Source: Tolypothrix sp. PCC 7712 (lineage in GTDB: Bacteria; Cyanobacteriota; Cyanobacteriia; Cyanobacteriales; Nostocaceae). Taken from it: a stretch of 39,072 bases of DNA. The notes beneath the pieces were generated by a model, which was not told where the DNA came from, did not search any database, and saw only the letters and a list, made by a program, of their open reading frames with translations. The position numbers and the translations under genes were made by a program. Of this stretch, positions 9,581 through 17,130 are shown piece by piece; positions within the stretch are counted from its first letter, which is position 1; every line of letters starts with the position of its first letter. The stretch covers positions 1 through 39,072 of the forward strand of contig NZ_CP063795.1 of NCBI RefSeq assembly GCF_025860405.1, written 5' to 3'.

Positions 9581-10432
9581 TTACACTGGTTCCGCTGGAA
9601 TTAATTTGGCATATTCTGCTGACAAAGCTGGCTTAAGCCGTTGAGCTAAGACATGAATCGCATATTCCAGATTGGGCTGTCCCAAGTCTGTTGGTGCAAC
9701 TCTTTGGTTGATGGCATTTTTAAATACATCCGATTCCAAAATATGCGGCAACATTAACTCATCCGCCACTAACTCCCGCATGGTATCAATACTGGTTTTA
9801 GTAGCGTTTGTGGGATGCAAACCAGTCCAGCGAGCGCGAAACGGCACTACACCCAGTAGTTCACCATAAGGTAGAGCCGCTTTAAATTCTTTAATTAATT
9901 CCATAGTCCGCAACAGGGATTGCACTCCCTTAACGTTTGACTCTGCTGGAATCACCCATTTATCCCCAGCACCCAAGGAAGTCTGTGCTAAATGCGAACG
10001 TTCTGGGGGTGGATCTACAATTGCCACGCCGAAATTACTCACAATTGGTTGCAGGCGATTCCTTAAAATAAACAGACTTAAGCCACTGGAAGCCAATTTA
10101 TAGTTGGCACTTTCCAATCCGTCATCTGAAGGAATTAAGAACAGGTTGGTATTGCTGATGGTACGGTCGCCCAGTTTAACGTCAGGTACAGATGCAATGG
10201 CATCGATAATTTTTGTTTTCTCTTCTGGTTGTGTGAGAACTTCCAGTAAGGTTGGGGTATGAGGTTGCACTTGTACCCCTAAGAAACTGGTCAAACTAGA
10301 TTGGGGGTCGCAATCCACAAATAAAACAGGAATTCCTAAGCGCCCCAAATACCTCCCCAGCATCAAGGCTACCGTAGACTTTCCCTGACCCCCAGCCAAG
10401 CCCAAGGAGACGACTGTTGGCGGATTTGACAT
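9581..10432 (-). CDS. parA: ParA-family partition ATPase
   Basis: A 283-residue ParA/MinD-like ATPase starting MSNPPTVVSL. The longer frame to 10567 adds a hydrophobic, Cys- and Tyr-rich stretch that overlaps the palindromic operator region, so the ATG at 10432 is preferred. The P-loop is AGGQGKST (residues 13-20). The signature lysine that normally precedes GG in deviant Walker A motifs (KGGxGKST) is an alanine here, which is unusual. Other ParA features are present: the switch strand VLFVDCDPQSS (about residues 35-45) and AIVDPPPERS (about 145). It should form, with the downstream RHH protein, a plasmid segregation system acting on the nucleoid. The operon is probably autoregulated through the repeats at 10440-10612. 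Confidence 0.9.
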   Translation of the reverse strand: MSNPPTVVSLGLAGGQGKSTVALMLGRYLGRLGIPVLFVDCDPQSSLTSFLGVQVQPHTPTLLEVLTQPEEKTKIIDAIASVPDVKLGDRTISNTNLFLIPSDDGLESANYKLASSGLSLFILRNRLQPIVSNFGVAIVDPPPERSHLAQTSLGAGDKWVIPAESNVKGVQSLLRTMELIKEFKAALPYGELLGVVPFRARWTGLHPTNATKTSIDTMRELVADELMLPHILESDVFKNAINQRVAPTDLGQPNLEYAIHVLAQRLKPALSAEYAKLIPAEPV

Positions 10433-10439
10433 AAAGCAA

Positions 10440-10612
10440 TTACATAAAATTACTAAAGTACAAAGTAACAAATATACTAATTGACTTTTGTAGAGTTGTA
10501 TTATTGTGCAATAGTGCAATTTCACTATTGTATTTTTGTACAATAATGCAAAAGTACTTTTGTACAATTCTACTTTTGTATAAAAGTAGAATTGTACTTT
10601 AGTTCAAGTAGA
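10440..10612. promoter_or_regulatory. Repeat-rich operator / centromere-like region upstream of parA
   Basis: This AT-rich stretch between parA and the divergent gene at 10696 carries repeated variants of ACTTTTGTAC and its complement. A perfect palindrome lies at 10562-10597: 16-bp arms (GTACAATTCTACTTTT and its complement) around a 4-nt GTAT loop. Further half-sites such as TTTTTGTACAAT and GCAATAGTGCAATTTCACTA occur at about 10500-10560. The clustering in front of parA fits a parS centromere and promoter operator bound by the RHH protein. The assignment is inferred. Confidence 0.6.
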
Positions 10613-10695
10613 TTCTCCAGACCAAACTAACCATAAACCCCAAGTAGTCTGGATGTGCTGGAAAATATAGATATTGCAGTAAAGCAGAACCAACC

Positions 10696-11013
10696 ATGAC
10701 TGAAGCCAAGTCTACTCGTACAGTGCGCCGGGGAAGAATCTTCCCCGAAATCCAGTGGTCTGAAGAGAAGAAAGCTCAATGGCAAGCTGAAAAAGCAGAA
10801 TTTAGGCAGCGCTGCGAGCAAATCTTTAAAAAATTACAGCCAGAATTAATTAAGACTCACTACAACTGGTATATAGCAGTTGAACCAGAAAGCGGAGAAT
10901 ATTTTATTAATGAGGATGCCTTAGCAGTTAGCCAGATGGTACATGAAAAATACCCGAATGTAAGGCTGCACGTTTTCTGCATCAATGAAACTGGGGCGTG
11001 CGGCACGATATGA
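10696..11013 (+). CDS. Small conserved-looking protein of unknown function
   Basis: A 105-residue protein with a charged, helical N-terminal half (a Lys/Glu/Gln-rich stretch around residues 20-50) and a C-terminal half with alternating beta and helical character (HYNWYIAVEPESGEYFIN, then an alpha helix and VRLHVFCINETG). No catalytic motif is recognised. Its stop codon overlaps the ATG of the aspartic protease gene (ATGA), so the two are translationally coupled and probably form a functional pair, for example substrate or regulator with protease. The ATG is preceded by only a weak ribosome binding site. It diverges from parA. Confidence 0.75.
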   Translation: MTEAKSTRTVRRGRIFPEIQWSEEKKAQWQAEKAEFRQRCEQIFKKLQPELIKTHYNWYIAVEPESGEYFINEDALAVSQMVHEKYPNVRLHVFCINETGACGTI

Positions 11014-11372
11014 TTTCGGGCAAGTTTGGTGATGAGGATGAATTATTTTTTGAGATAGAGTTGATAGCTGCTGATGGATTAGAACTACCAGTAGAAGCAC
11101 TTTTTGATACAGGGTTTTCTTGGTGGCTGGCAATTAATAATCAGGATTTAGAAGGACTTGATTGGATTTATCTAGAACAGCAAACAATGCTCACAGCCCA
11201 AGGAGAAGCAGAGTTTGACATATATTTAGGAAAGGTGCGAATTGATGGGCAGGAATTTGATATTCCGGTTCATGTGGGTGAAGGAGTGTCAGAAGTTTTA
11301 CTTGGTCGCCAGTGGTTAAAAACTCGACGGTTGGTTGTGGATATACCATCTAGGGTGTTAACCCTCGGATAA
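11010..11372 (+). CDS. Retropepsin-like (clan AA) aspartic protease domain protein
   Basis: A 120-residue single-domain protein. The motif LFDTGF at residues 31-36 matches the DTG active-site loop of retropepsin-like proteases, and VLLGRQWL near residues 96-103 matches the second hydrophobic-hydrophobic-Gly element. Such single-lobe enzymes work as homodimers. The ATG at 11010 overlaps the stop of the upstream gene; an in-frame GTG at 10998 would add four residues and is less likely. A Phe replaces the usual Ala or Ser after DTG, so activity should not be taken for granted. Its substrate is unknown, and the coupled upstream protein is the first candidate partner. Confidence 0.8.
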   Translation: MISGKFGDEDELFFEIELIAADGLELPVEALFDTGFSWWLAINNQDLEGLDWIYLEQQTMLTAQGEAEFDIYLGKVRIDGQEFDIPVHVGEGVSEVLLGRQWLKTRRLVVDIPSRVLTLG

Positions 11373-11455
11373 GAAACTTCCAAATAAATAAACATCCCAT
11401 CACTTTTGAATCTGGGGGAGATAAGGAAGGAAGAATCTGATCATCGCCTTAGCTA

Positions 11456-11485
11456 AATCCCACACTATTGTCCTAGTGTGGGATT
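11456..11485. repeat. Perfect hairpin without T-tract
   Basis: Inverted repeat with 12-bp arms (AATCCCACACTA and its complement) around a 6-nt loop, just upstream of the stronger terminator. It has no following T-run, so it may be an RNA processing or stabilising structure, or a second part of a bidirectional terminator region. Confidence 0.6.
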
Positions 11486-11547
11486 CACAATACACCCCAC
11501 ACACCCCAATCAGGTCACTGTACTTAAACCAGTAGCTTGGTACGATA

Positions 11548-11580
11548 AAAAGCCCTCAGATACTTTCTCTGAGGGCTTTT
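11548..11580. terminator. Bidirectional rho-independent terminator
   Basis: Perfect 13-bp inverted repeat (AAAAGCCCTCAGA and its complement) with a 7-nt loop. A-rich and T-rich outer ends give a U-tract on both strands. It sits between the convergent protease gene (ends 11372, plus) and the ATPase gene (ends 11623, minus), as expected for a shared terminator. Confidence 0.9.
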
Positions 11581-11622
11581 GGAGGAAATAGGTGTAAAAA
11601 TCTTACTAGAACTATTGTACTA

Positions 11623-13413
11623 CTAATGATCCCCCATCAACTCTTTGAACTGTGCGTAAGCTTCCTTCCAAGCGGCTGAACCGCCCTTCTTACACTGCCA
11701 GAGCCTCTCAATCATCTCAGTCTGATTCAGTTCAGTTCGTAAAATCTCAATCATCCCCAAAACCTGCTCTCTAGTTAAGTTCAAAGGCGTGAACCGTCCT
11801 GGCGAACTCTGACTCAAATCACTACAACCCTTATCAGTCAATTGGTTCAACGGTTCAGCGATAGGTTCAGATAGTTCATAAACCGAACCGGGATGAACTG
11901 TATCTTGAATTGCTTGATTTGCTTCATTGCCATCCGCTAACAGTCGCCTCGAATCACGATCATAACCAGAAAAGTTAGGCATTTTTGGTAATGGCAACCA
12001 TTCATTAAACTTCCCATAGTAATAGCAGCGTTTAACAGCAGATTGACCACATAATTGTTGGATATCTTCCGTCGGCAGTTTCTTATCTTTAGGCAACCAT
12101 TGAGTAGAAATCAGTGCAGTATATGGCGCTAAATTGTCAGCCGTCATTAACGCCAACGGAATGAACTGTGAACGGACTCCACCACTGACACCAATGTCAT
12201 CAGTATTAGGGTTAAGCGCAACAATCCAAATATTCCAGCCAGCACTATCTCCCACAGAAACTAGCCCCATAATTACCGTCTTAAACCAATTACCTTCCCC
12301 CTCATTCTTCATCAAGCTTGATAGGTAAGTAGCTTCATCTAAAATCAGCAATTTCTGACCAGGAATAGCTTGAAACTCCTTAATAGTTGCTTTGAACCAC
12401 TCAACAGTTTTACTTGGGTTCCATTCCAACACCTTGGCACGCTTCAGAACATCTACTCTACCAGTGAAATAACCCGTTTCCTTCTCATCTCCTTTCGGGT
12501 CAATGTAAAAGATAGTTGTGTCAGGATGCCGCTGTTTGATTTCATCTAACACATTAGAAATTATCAAACCCTTACCACTACCTTGCTGCCCAATAATCAA
12601 ATGGTTTTGAATGCGAACGCTCATAGCGCTAATTAAATCAAAATTAACCCTAGATTTCGCCAACACACCCCCCGCAGTTGGGAGGTCAACAAATTTTGGC
12701 ACTGGCAATGCAGTAAACCTGGCAGCAGGAATTCCAATTTCAGTATTAGTTATACTTTCTTGGATAGCCATCACCTGCTCTTCATTGATGCGGGGATCAA
12801 CCGTGACAGTTGCCAAATGCCCATGCAGCTGCTCAGGAGATGGAAAATTACCTTTTAATTGAATAAACCAATCCAAAATCCATCGGTAAGCATAAAATCT
12901 CTTACCTGAAGAGACCTGTGCTAAATAGTCAGTCAAAATATGCGCCGACTGCTTGAGCATGGCAAACTCAAATCTTTCCATTGGCTCCAGGTGACACATC
13001 AAGTCAACTAAAGCGTTCTGGTTATTAAACCAATCAGCTCTAGCCTCACTGTCACCCATTGCTGAGAGGAATTCAATTAGATTGCCCCTGATAAATGGGA
13101 TAGGTGCAAATTGATGGGTGTCGTTAATATCTTGGGCTAGCGACCAGATATAACCAGCAAAAGCCACCAACGCCCCAATTGGGGCTAATGGCGAAGTAGC
13201 GTAACAGACTGCTCCTGTTGCAGCAGTGCCAAGTGTTAAGAATTTGGCAAGATTCATGCCTGCTCGTTCTTCCTTGGCACGAATTAACAATTGGTCAAGC
13301 CTTTCCTGTAGCCAAGCCGCAGTATTCCCTGCTTCTAAATGTTCAATATTTGGGTAATCTGACCGTAATTTTACTGTTTCTTTAGTTGAGAGAACAGGTA
13401 AGATTAAGTCCAT
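11623..13413 (-). CDS. Membrane-anchored P-loop ATPase (VirD4/FtsK/HerA-like; possible coupling protein)
   Basis: A 596-residue ATPase. The ATG at 13413 is chosen because GAGG stands about 7 nt upstream; a start at 13443 would add ten residues. Two hydrophobic segments lie at about residues 56-93 (GTAATGAVCYATSPLAPIGA region). The Walker A motif GQQGSGKG is at 275-282 and Walker B LLILDE at 355-360. Downstream of it, NIWIVALNPNTDD resembles a sensor strand. An N-terminal membrane anchor followed by a RecA-like motor fits type IV coupling proteins and FtsK/HerA pumps that move DNA. It is the last and largest gene of the 16825-11623 run. With a relaxase at 26144 it could serve conjugal transfer, but no VirB4 or other secretion gene is visible, so the role is inferred. 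Confidence 0.8.
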   Translation of the reverse strand: MDLILPVLSTKETVKLRSDYPNIEHLEAGNTAAWLQERLDQLLIRAKEERAGMNLAKFLTLGTAATGAVCYATSPLAPIGALVAFAGYIWSLAQDINDTHQFAPIPFIRGNLIEFLSAMGDSEARADWFNNQNALVDLMCHLEPMERFEFAMLKQSAHILTDYLAQVSSGKRFYAYRWILDWFIQLKGNFPSPEQLHGHLATVTVDPRINEEQVMAIQESITNTEIGIPAARFTALPVPKFVDLPTAGGVLAKSRVNFDLISAMSVRIQNHLIIGQQGSGKGLIISNVLDEIKQRHPDTTIFYIDPKGDEKETGYFTGRVDVLKRAKVLEWNPSKTVEWFKATIKEFQAIPGQKLLILDEATYLSSLMKNEGEGNWFKTVIMGLVSVGDSAGWNIWIVALNPNTDDIGVSGGVRSQFIPLALMTADNLAPYTALISTQWLPKDKKLPTEDIQQLCGQSAVKRCYYYGKFNEWLPLPKMPNFSGYDRDSRRLLADGNEANQAIQDTVHPGSVYELSEPIAEPLNQLTDKGCSDLSQSSPGRFTPLNLTREQVLGMIEILRTELNQTEMIERLWQCKKGGSAAWKEAYAQFKELMGDH

Positions 13414-13440
13414 GTTTTTCCTCATAATCAAGCTATATAT

Positions 13441-13469
13441 CACCTCAGAAACTTTTAATTTCTGAGGTG
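13441..13469. promoter_or_regulatory. Hairpin before the ATPase gene
   Basis: Perfect 11-bp inverted repeat (CACCTCAGAAA and its complement) with a 7-nt loop, just upstream of the ATPase start and just after the stop of the membrane protein gene. On the plus strand it is followed by TTAATTTTTTA, so it could terminate antisense transcription. On the operon strand it may lower read-through or protect an mRNA end. Confidence 0.55.
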
Positions 13470-13477
13470 TTAATTTT

Positions 13478-14176
13478 TTATTTCTTGGTCAACTTCCAAA
13501 TTGAATAACCAATCTCACCTGCCATCATTGAGACAAAGTTGTAGAGCAAACAAGCCATAATTTGGGATGGGTTTGTATACCTCCAAGGGTTACGCCCTAC
13601 AAAAGTTGTAGTGACATCAAATACCCAAAAGAAGAGTGCAATTGCTCCTGAAGTGTGGCGTTCTTTCATGCCTGCTCTCTTGTAATCACCCCACAGTGCA
13701 ACTGTTAAATCAATGCTCCCGCTTGGCTTACTTCCCAAAGTGAATTGTTTGCTCGATTCAAATTCAGATTTGGCTTGATTTGGGTCTTTACCACGTAGGG
13801 TTTTCGCCTCCATAATTTGCACCAATGCACTGATGCCAAAACTGAGCCAAAATAGCGGGTTAAACGGCAATTGTAGCCAACCAATCCAACCAATCCAGGT
13901 GTCTTCAAACCAGGGAAAAATGGGGACACCTTGAAACATTACTTGCCAGATGCCATCTGTTGATAACAGCGTGCCGATAAAGAAGCCAATTGCGCCTACA
14001 ATCTTTGTGCCGCTTGCCCCTGGTGTGATGAATTGGGCGACTAGATGAGCAACGAAACTCACAGGAAGCGATACTAAATCGACAATCCACCGCGCTAACA
14101 GTTCGGCGTAATCACCTAATTTTCTCTGCTGATTCTCTTGCTTAGGTGGCTCCGAAAAACCTTTATAAGTCTCCAT
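13478..14176 (-). CDS. Multi-spanning membrane protein of unknown function
   Basis: A 232-residue protein with about four to five hydrophobic segments: WIVDLVSLPVSFVAHLVAQF (near 30-50), IVGAIGFFIGTLLS (60-73), LFWLSFGISALVQIM (near 107-121), GAIALFFWVFDVTTTFVG (near 178-195) and a final helix near 205-225. A polar loop of about 50 residues (LRGKDPNQAKSEFESS region) separates the third and fourth segments. No family is recognised. The gene begins 5 bp after the preceding one and is followed by the P-loop ATPase, so it could be the membrane platform for that motor. That is inference from position. Confidence 0.82.
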   Translation of the reverse strand: METYKGFSEPPKQENQQRKLGDYAELLARWIVDLVSLPVSFVAHLVAQFITPGASGTKIVGAIGFFIGTLLSTDGIWQVMFQGVPIFPWFEDTWIGWIGWLQLPFNPLFWLSFGISALVQIMEAKTLRGKDPNQAKSEFESSKQFTLGSKPSGSIDLTVALWGDYKRAGMKERHTSGAIALFFWVFDVTTTFVGRNPWRYTNPSQIMACLLYNFVSMMAGEIGYSIWKLTKK

Positions 14177-14181
14177 CTTTT

Positions 14182-14592
14182 TTACTCCTGCTTGACTGTT
14201 AACAGGGGCGAATTATTACAAGCATTAAGGAAGCGATATTTCCATTGCCATTGCCGTGCTTCAATGCGCCCTATGCACTTACCAACCGAGTCATAAACGT
14301 AGACTGTTTCATCTTCTAGATAGCCTGTGACATCCGGTCTGGGGTTACGTTTGGGACTGTCTAAATACCCGCGCATTCGTAATTTGCGGTAAGCAGGTAA
14401 AACACCTAATTCGTTGACTAAATTGGCTGTATTCGCTTTTTCAGTTGCTCTTGTGCGTTCAATATCTTCTGATGCTCTGATGGTGGTAGCAGCGTTATAA
14501 GCGTTAAATTGTGCTGGTAGTTTCATGAGCATGGGACTGGCGATTAAAGCCAGCCCCGCTAATCCTAACGAGGCTTGCTTTTGATGTTTCAT
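14182..14592 (-). CDS. Small protein with N-terminal membrane segment, unknown
   Basis: A 136-residue protein. Residues about 6-26 (ASLGLAGLALIASPMLMKLP) form a hydrophobic helix that could be a signal anchor or signal peptide. The rest is soluble and charged, and ends in a beta-rich part (YLEDETVYVYDSVGKCIGRI, then a Trp-rich helix). The ATG overlaps the stop of the upstream gene (ATGA), showing translational coupling. No domain is recognised. It is likely periplasmic or membrane-peripheral within the 16825-11623 gene run. Confidence 0.78.
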   Translation of the reverse strand: MKHQKQASLGLAGLALIASPMLMKLPAQFNAYNAATTIRASEDIERTRATEKANTANLVNELGVLPAYRKLRMRGYLDSPKRNPRPDVTGYLEDETVYVYDSVGKCIGRIEARQWQWKYRFLNACNNSPLLTVKQE

Positions 14593-14891
14593 TGCTGATG
14601 CTTCAATTGATTGATAATTGCTTCTGCCAGTCCCAGGTGTTCACCTATGGGTAGATGTTGATAAATGTCTGCTTGCAATTTTTGAATGTTGTCTGCGGCG
14701 ATTTCTTTTATGTAACGTCCTTCAGTGGCTATTTGGGCGTTGAGCAGGTTGACGGTAATAGCCTGGAGAAGATGGAGTTTTTCTAGTCTTGGTATGCCTT
14801 CAAGTTGGCTGCCATAGGTATCTTGAAGCCAGTCGAGATAACTGCCATCACCGGGGGTAACGGCACAGTAATACCCTAATGGTTTTGTCAT
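14589..14891 (-). CDS. Small soluble alpha-helical protein, unknown
   Basis: A 100-residue, mainly helical, acidic protein with no hydrophobic anchor (helices around LEKLHLLQAITVNLLNAQ and LGLAEAIINQLK). No family is recognised. Its stop codon overlaps the next gene's ATG. It lies in the middle of the ten-gene minus-strand run. The 84 bp upstream contain a HIP1 octamer and a GC-rich stretch. Confidence 0.75.
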   Translation of the reverse strand: MTKPLGYYCAVTPGDGSYLDWLQDTYGSQLEGIPRLEKLHLLQAITVNLLNAQIATEGRYIKEIAADNIQKLQADIYQHLPIGEHLGLAEAIINQLKHQQ

Positions 14892-14975
14892 GTTCTAAGA
14901 TCCTTATTGTGTCTATGATGCGTAGATGCAAGGGGGGCGAACGCCAAGCTTGCCGGCAGGTGCGATCGCTCTCCA

Positions 14976-15242
14976 TTAAAAAAGTGAAAGTTGCACTGCA
15001 TTACTGCTCACCACCTCGCTACCAGGAACCATATCTGGCACTTCATAACAACGGGTCAGTAGTTTTTGGTGGTTTAAGGTTATATCTGCCTTCTTCCTTT
15101 GTCCTTCCAAAGGGCAGAATATGTACTGGGGATGCTGGATTGTCCCTTTTGTGTACAAGTAGCGGTAAAGCGTGCCCTCAATGTGATAGGTTTTGCGGCT
15201 ACTAAGTAAGGTGCTATCCCAAACCCTAAGCAAATCTTTCAT
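14976..15242 (-). CDS. Small protein, unknown
   Basis: An 88-residue protein coupled to the upstream gene by an ATGA overlap at 15239-15242. It contains basic and aromatic beta-like segments (KTYHIEGTLYRYLYTKGTIQ) and ends in VQLSLF. No domain is recognised. The coupling to its neighbour is the main support that it is real. Confidence 0.65.
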   Translation of the reverse strand: MKDLLRVWDSTLLSSRKTYHIEGTLYRYLYTKGTIQHPQYIFCPLEGQRKKADITLNHQKLLTRCYEVPDMVPGSEVVSSNAVQLSLF

Positions 15243-15442
15243 GGACTAAATCTCTCAAATTTTGATGCATCTAAAATTGTGCTTTCGGTTATTTCAGTAC
15301 ACAAATCATTAAGTGCTTGGCAAGCATCCCCAATCGTTACATCTGGGTTATAGTTCAAGCTTTTAAAGTGTGGATGCTGCCTAATATCGATGAGTAATTT
15401 TTGGGCAGTATTGACCAATTCCGGTAGTGGTTGATAGTTCAT
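15239..15442 (-). CDS. Small helical protein, unknown
   Basis: A 67-residue protein starting MNYQPLPELV. The ATG at 15442 has AGGTG upstream at good spacing; the GTG two codons earlier (15448) is an alternative. It is helical and neutral to acidic, with no known motif. Its last bases overlap the start of the next gene. Confidence 0.65.
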   Translation of the reverse strand: MNYQPLPELVNTAQKLLIDIRQHPHFKSLNYNPDVTIGDACQALNDLCTEITESTILDASKFERFSP

Positions 15443-15476
15443 TTTCACCTGCTACATAGTTGAAATTTTTCTGTTT

Positions 15477-15695
15477 TTAAGCAGGGCGCTTGTAGCTACA
15501 AAGGGGCAAGTATTTAATTTCAACATCTGAAGATGGCTGGGGATTTTTGGTTTGCTGCCAACTGGTATATGCGTAGCTGCCAACAAATAACGGAACAACA
15601 ATGCAACCCATCAAAACTAGTGGATTCACCTTAAATGCAAGCCACTGATAAGATGCTTCTAACTTGCCTCTATTAGCGTCGATTTTGGTTGACAT
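15477..15695 (-). CDS. Small single-pass membrane protein, unknown
   Basis: A 72-residue protein with one clear transmembrane helix (about residues 26-48, NPLVLMGCIVVPLFVGSYAY), a basic N-terminus, and a short tail ending in a Cys and a Lys-Arg pair. Its start overlaps the end of the 47-residue membrane protein at 15673-15816 by 23 bp. No family is recognised. Confidence 0.7.
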   Translation of the reverse strand: MSTKIDANRGKLEASYQWLAFKVNPLVLMGCIVVPLFVGSYAYTSWQQTKNPQPSSDVEIKYLPLCSYKRPA

Positions 15696-15816
15696 ACATT
15701 GCTAACCCTACTGCGAATAAACCCACACCAAGAGGCGAAATACAAGCTGCTACACCACCTATTAGAGATAGGGTAGCTACACCGGAATAAAAACAAGTCT
15801 CAGCGATTAAGTGCAT
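15673..15816 (-). CDS. Very small membrane protein (47 residues)
   Basis: An ATG-to-TAA frame encoding a peptide that is almost entirely hydrophobic from residue 9 to 41 (two short helices rich in Gly, Val, Leu and Ala, for example GVATLSLIGGVAACISPLG), then a basic tail NQNRR. A purine-rich GAGAGAGA stretch precedes the ATG. It overlaps the next gene, as is common for coupled genes. Such tiny proteins in a membrane operon may be assembly subunits or prepilin-like pieces. No homology is recognised. Confidence 0.6.
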   Translation of the reverse strand: MHLIAETCFYSGVATLSLIGGVAACISPLGVGLFAVGLAMYVNQNRR

Positions 15817-15890
15817 TTTTCTCTCTCTTGTAATACTCAACAACACTACATAGAAGCGACTATCAGACAGTGCTAATCTGTAGGCAATGT

Positions 15891-16454
15891 CTAGATATTT
15901 GCTGCCAGATTCATGATTTCTTCTATTGACTTCTGAGCAGTCCGTTGTGTCGGGGTAATCCCCCGTTGAGCTAAAAAATCGTTAGCATCAATTCCTTTAA
16001 TGGAGTGAGCAGCAGTAGTAAATTCATTCGCTAACTCATCTAAGTAATTTTCTAAGCCGTTTCTAATTGTGTTTGAGTGGATGTGAACAAAGTTATTTAC
16101 AACTGTTTGACCACTGATAAATGCCAAGGTAGAAGTGATTTTATCAATGGTTAAGGTATAGTTACCGACAAACTCACTCAAAGCATTCAATGCGCCATTG
16201 ATGATTTTTTGTTGCTCTGGAATAGGTAGAGTATTGTTAGTTGATGGAGCAATTGCGGCTATTTCTCCAGTTTGTTCTTGTTCTGCTTTCTGTTTAAGGA
16301 CTTGAGTTAATGTTTCAAAGGAAGCCAAACTGATTTCTTTGAGGCTGTCAAAATCATCTGGATGTGATTCTTGTAGGGAGAATCTAATAATTTCTTCTGG
16401 CATTTCCAACAGTTCGCAAACTTCTTTGATGGAAACCATGTCTTTGGCATTCAT
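15891..16454 (-). CDS. Unknown helical protein with a possible HTH-like N-terminus
   Basis: A 187-residue mostly helical protein. Residues 5-35 (VSIKEVCELLEMPEEIIRF) look like the first part of a winged or MerR-like helix-turn-helix. The remainder is long amphipathic helices with a Gln/Thr/Pro linker near residue 70-80. Its ATG overlaps the stop of the upstream HTH gene, so the two DNA-binding-like proteins are coupled. No enzymatic motif is seen. Confidence 0.75.
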   Translation of the reverse strand: MNAKDMVSIKEVCELLEMPEEIIRFSLQESHPDDFDSLKEISLASFETLTQVLKQKAEQEQTGEIAAIAPSTNNTLPIPEQQKIINGALNALSEFVGNYTLTIDKITSTLAFISGQTVVNNFVHIHSNTIRNGLENYLDELANEFTTAAHSIKGIDANDFLAQRGITPTQRTAQKSIEEIMNLAANI

Positions 16455-16825
16455 GCTGCATTACCTCTTGTTACTTGGTTAAACTGTGCTTGAAACTTGG
16501 CAAGACTAAATTCTTGAGGATACTTTTTGATGTAGTTTTTGACTCGTTCAGCCGACTTAAGATTTTGCATTACGCGACCAACGCGAGAAAGTACCCAGCT
16601 TTGGTATGGTGACAACGGACAAGAGCGGTCTGTACTGCCATCCGCTTTGACTGGGTAGGCTTGGCGGTAGCTATCTATGCGGTAAAGGGCTATACCGTCC
16701 CAACTGACCAAAGTTGAACGAGCAACGTTAAGAATTCTTGCAAGTTCAGATTTCGTAACATAACTTGAACAAAACAAGCCAGGAGAGTCTAAATCAAGCC
16801 CCCGTGAGGAATTTGACGCTTTCAT
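16451..16825 (-). CDS. MerR-like helix-turn-helix protein, first gene of the run
   Basis: A 124-residue protein with a helix-turn-helix at about residues 23-45 (YVTKSELARILNVARSTLVS) followed by a basic helical region. It is the first gene of the minus-strand run and is preceded by operator-like palindromes at 16864-16882, so it probably regulates its own operon and perhaps the divergent RHH gene at 17131. No effector-binding domain is recognised. Confidence 0.8.
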   Translation of the reverse strand: MKASNSSRGLDLDSPGLFCSSYVTKSELARILNVARSTLVSWDGIALYRIDSYRQAYPVKADGSTDRSCPLSPYQSWVLSRVGRVMQNLKSAERVKNYIKKYPQEFSLAKFQAQFNQVTRGNAA

Positions 16826-17130
16826 AGAGCATCTATTGGTTAATGGGCAAATAGTGATTGATAGCCAGTGATAGTTACTGGCTCGTGTAAACCAGGCATC
16901 TGATAGTTATCGCTGTTTTTTTGCGCCTGTGGGCTAGAAGCATTGTTTTATAAGCTTTTACTTCTACGGTAGACAACTGTTGGATAGCGATACTTGTTAG
17001 TTGTCTGTCTTACTGATTTTCATGTTAGGGTATTAGGGTACAAAAGCGCAAGTACTTTAATACCTTAATATCAATGAAGCTTTTAGCTCCTGATTGTGGC
17101 ACAGTTAGGAAAAGATTCATTTGTATTTGC
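16826..17130. promoter_or_regulatory. Divergent control region with operator-like palindromes
   Basis: About 300 bp between the MerR-like gene and the RHH gene. It holds a palindrome at 16864-16882 (arms GCCAGT/ACTGGC around GATAGTT), related GATAGTTATC and GATAGCGATAC motifs near 16912 and 16983, and an imperfect inverted repeat at 17029-17064 (arms GGTATTAGGGTAC and GTACTTTAATACC, 11 of 13 paired). These are likely binding sites for the two flanking DNA-binding proteins. Confidence 0.5.

Noticed and set aside
10433..10567. N-terminal extension of ParA
   Set aside because: The extra 45 residues are translated from the palindromic operator region and do not resemble ParA; the ATG at 10432 directly precedes the conserved start.
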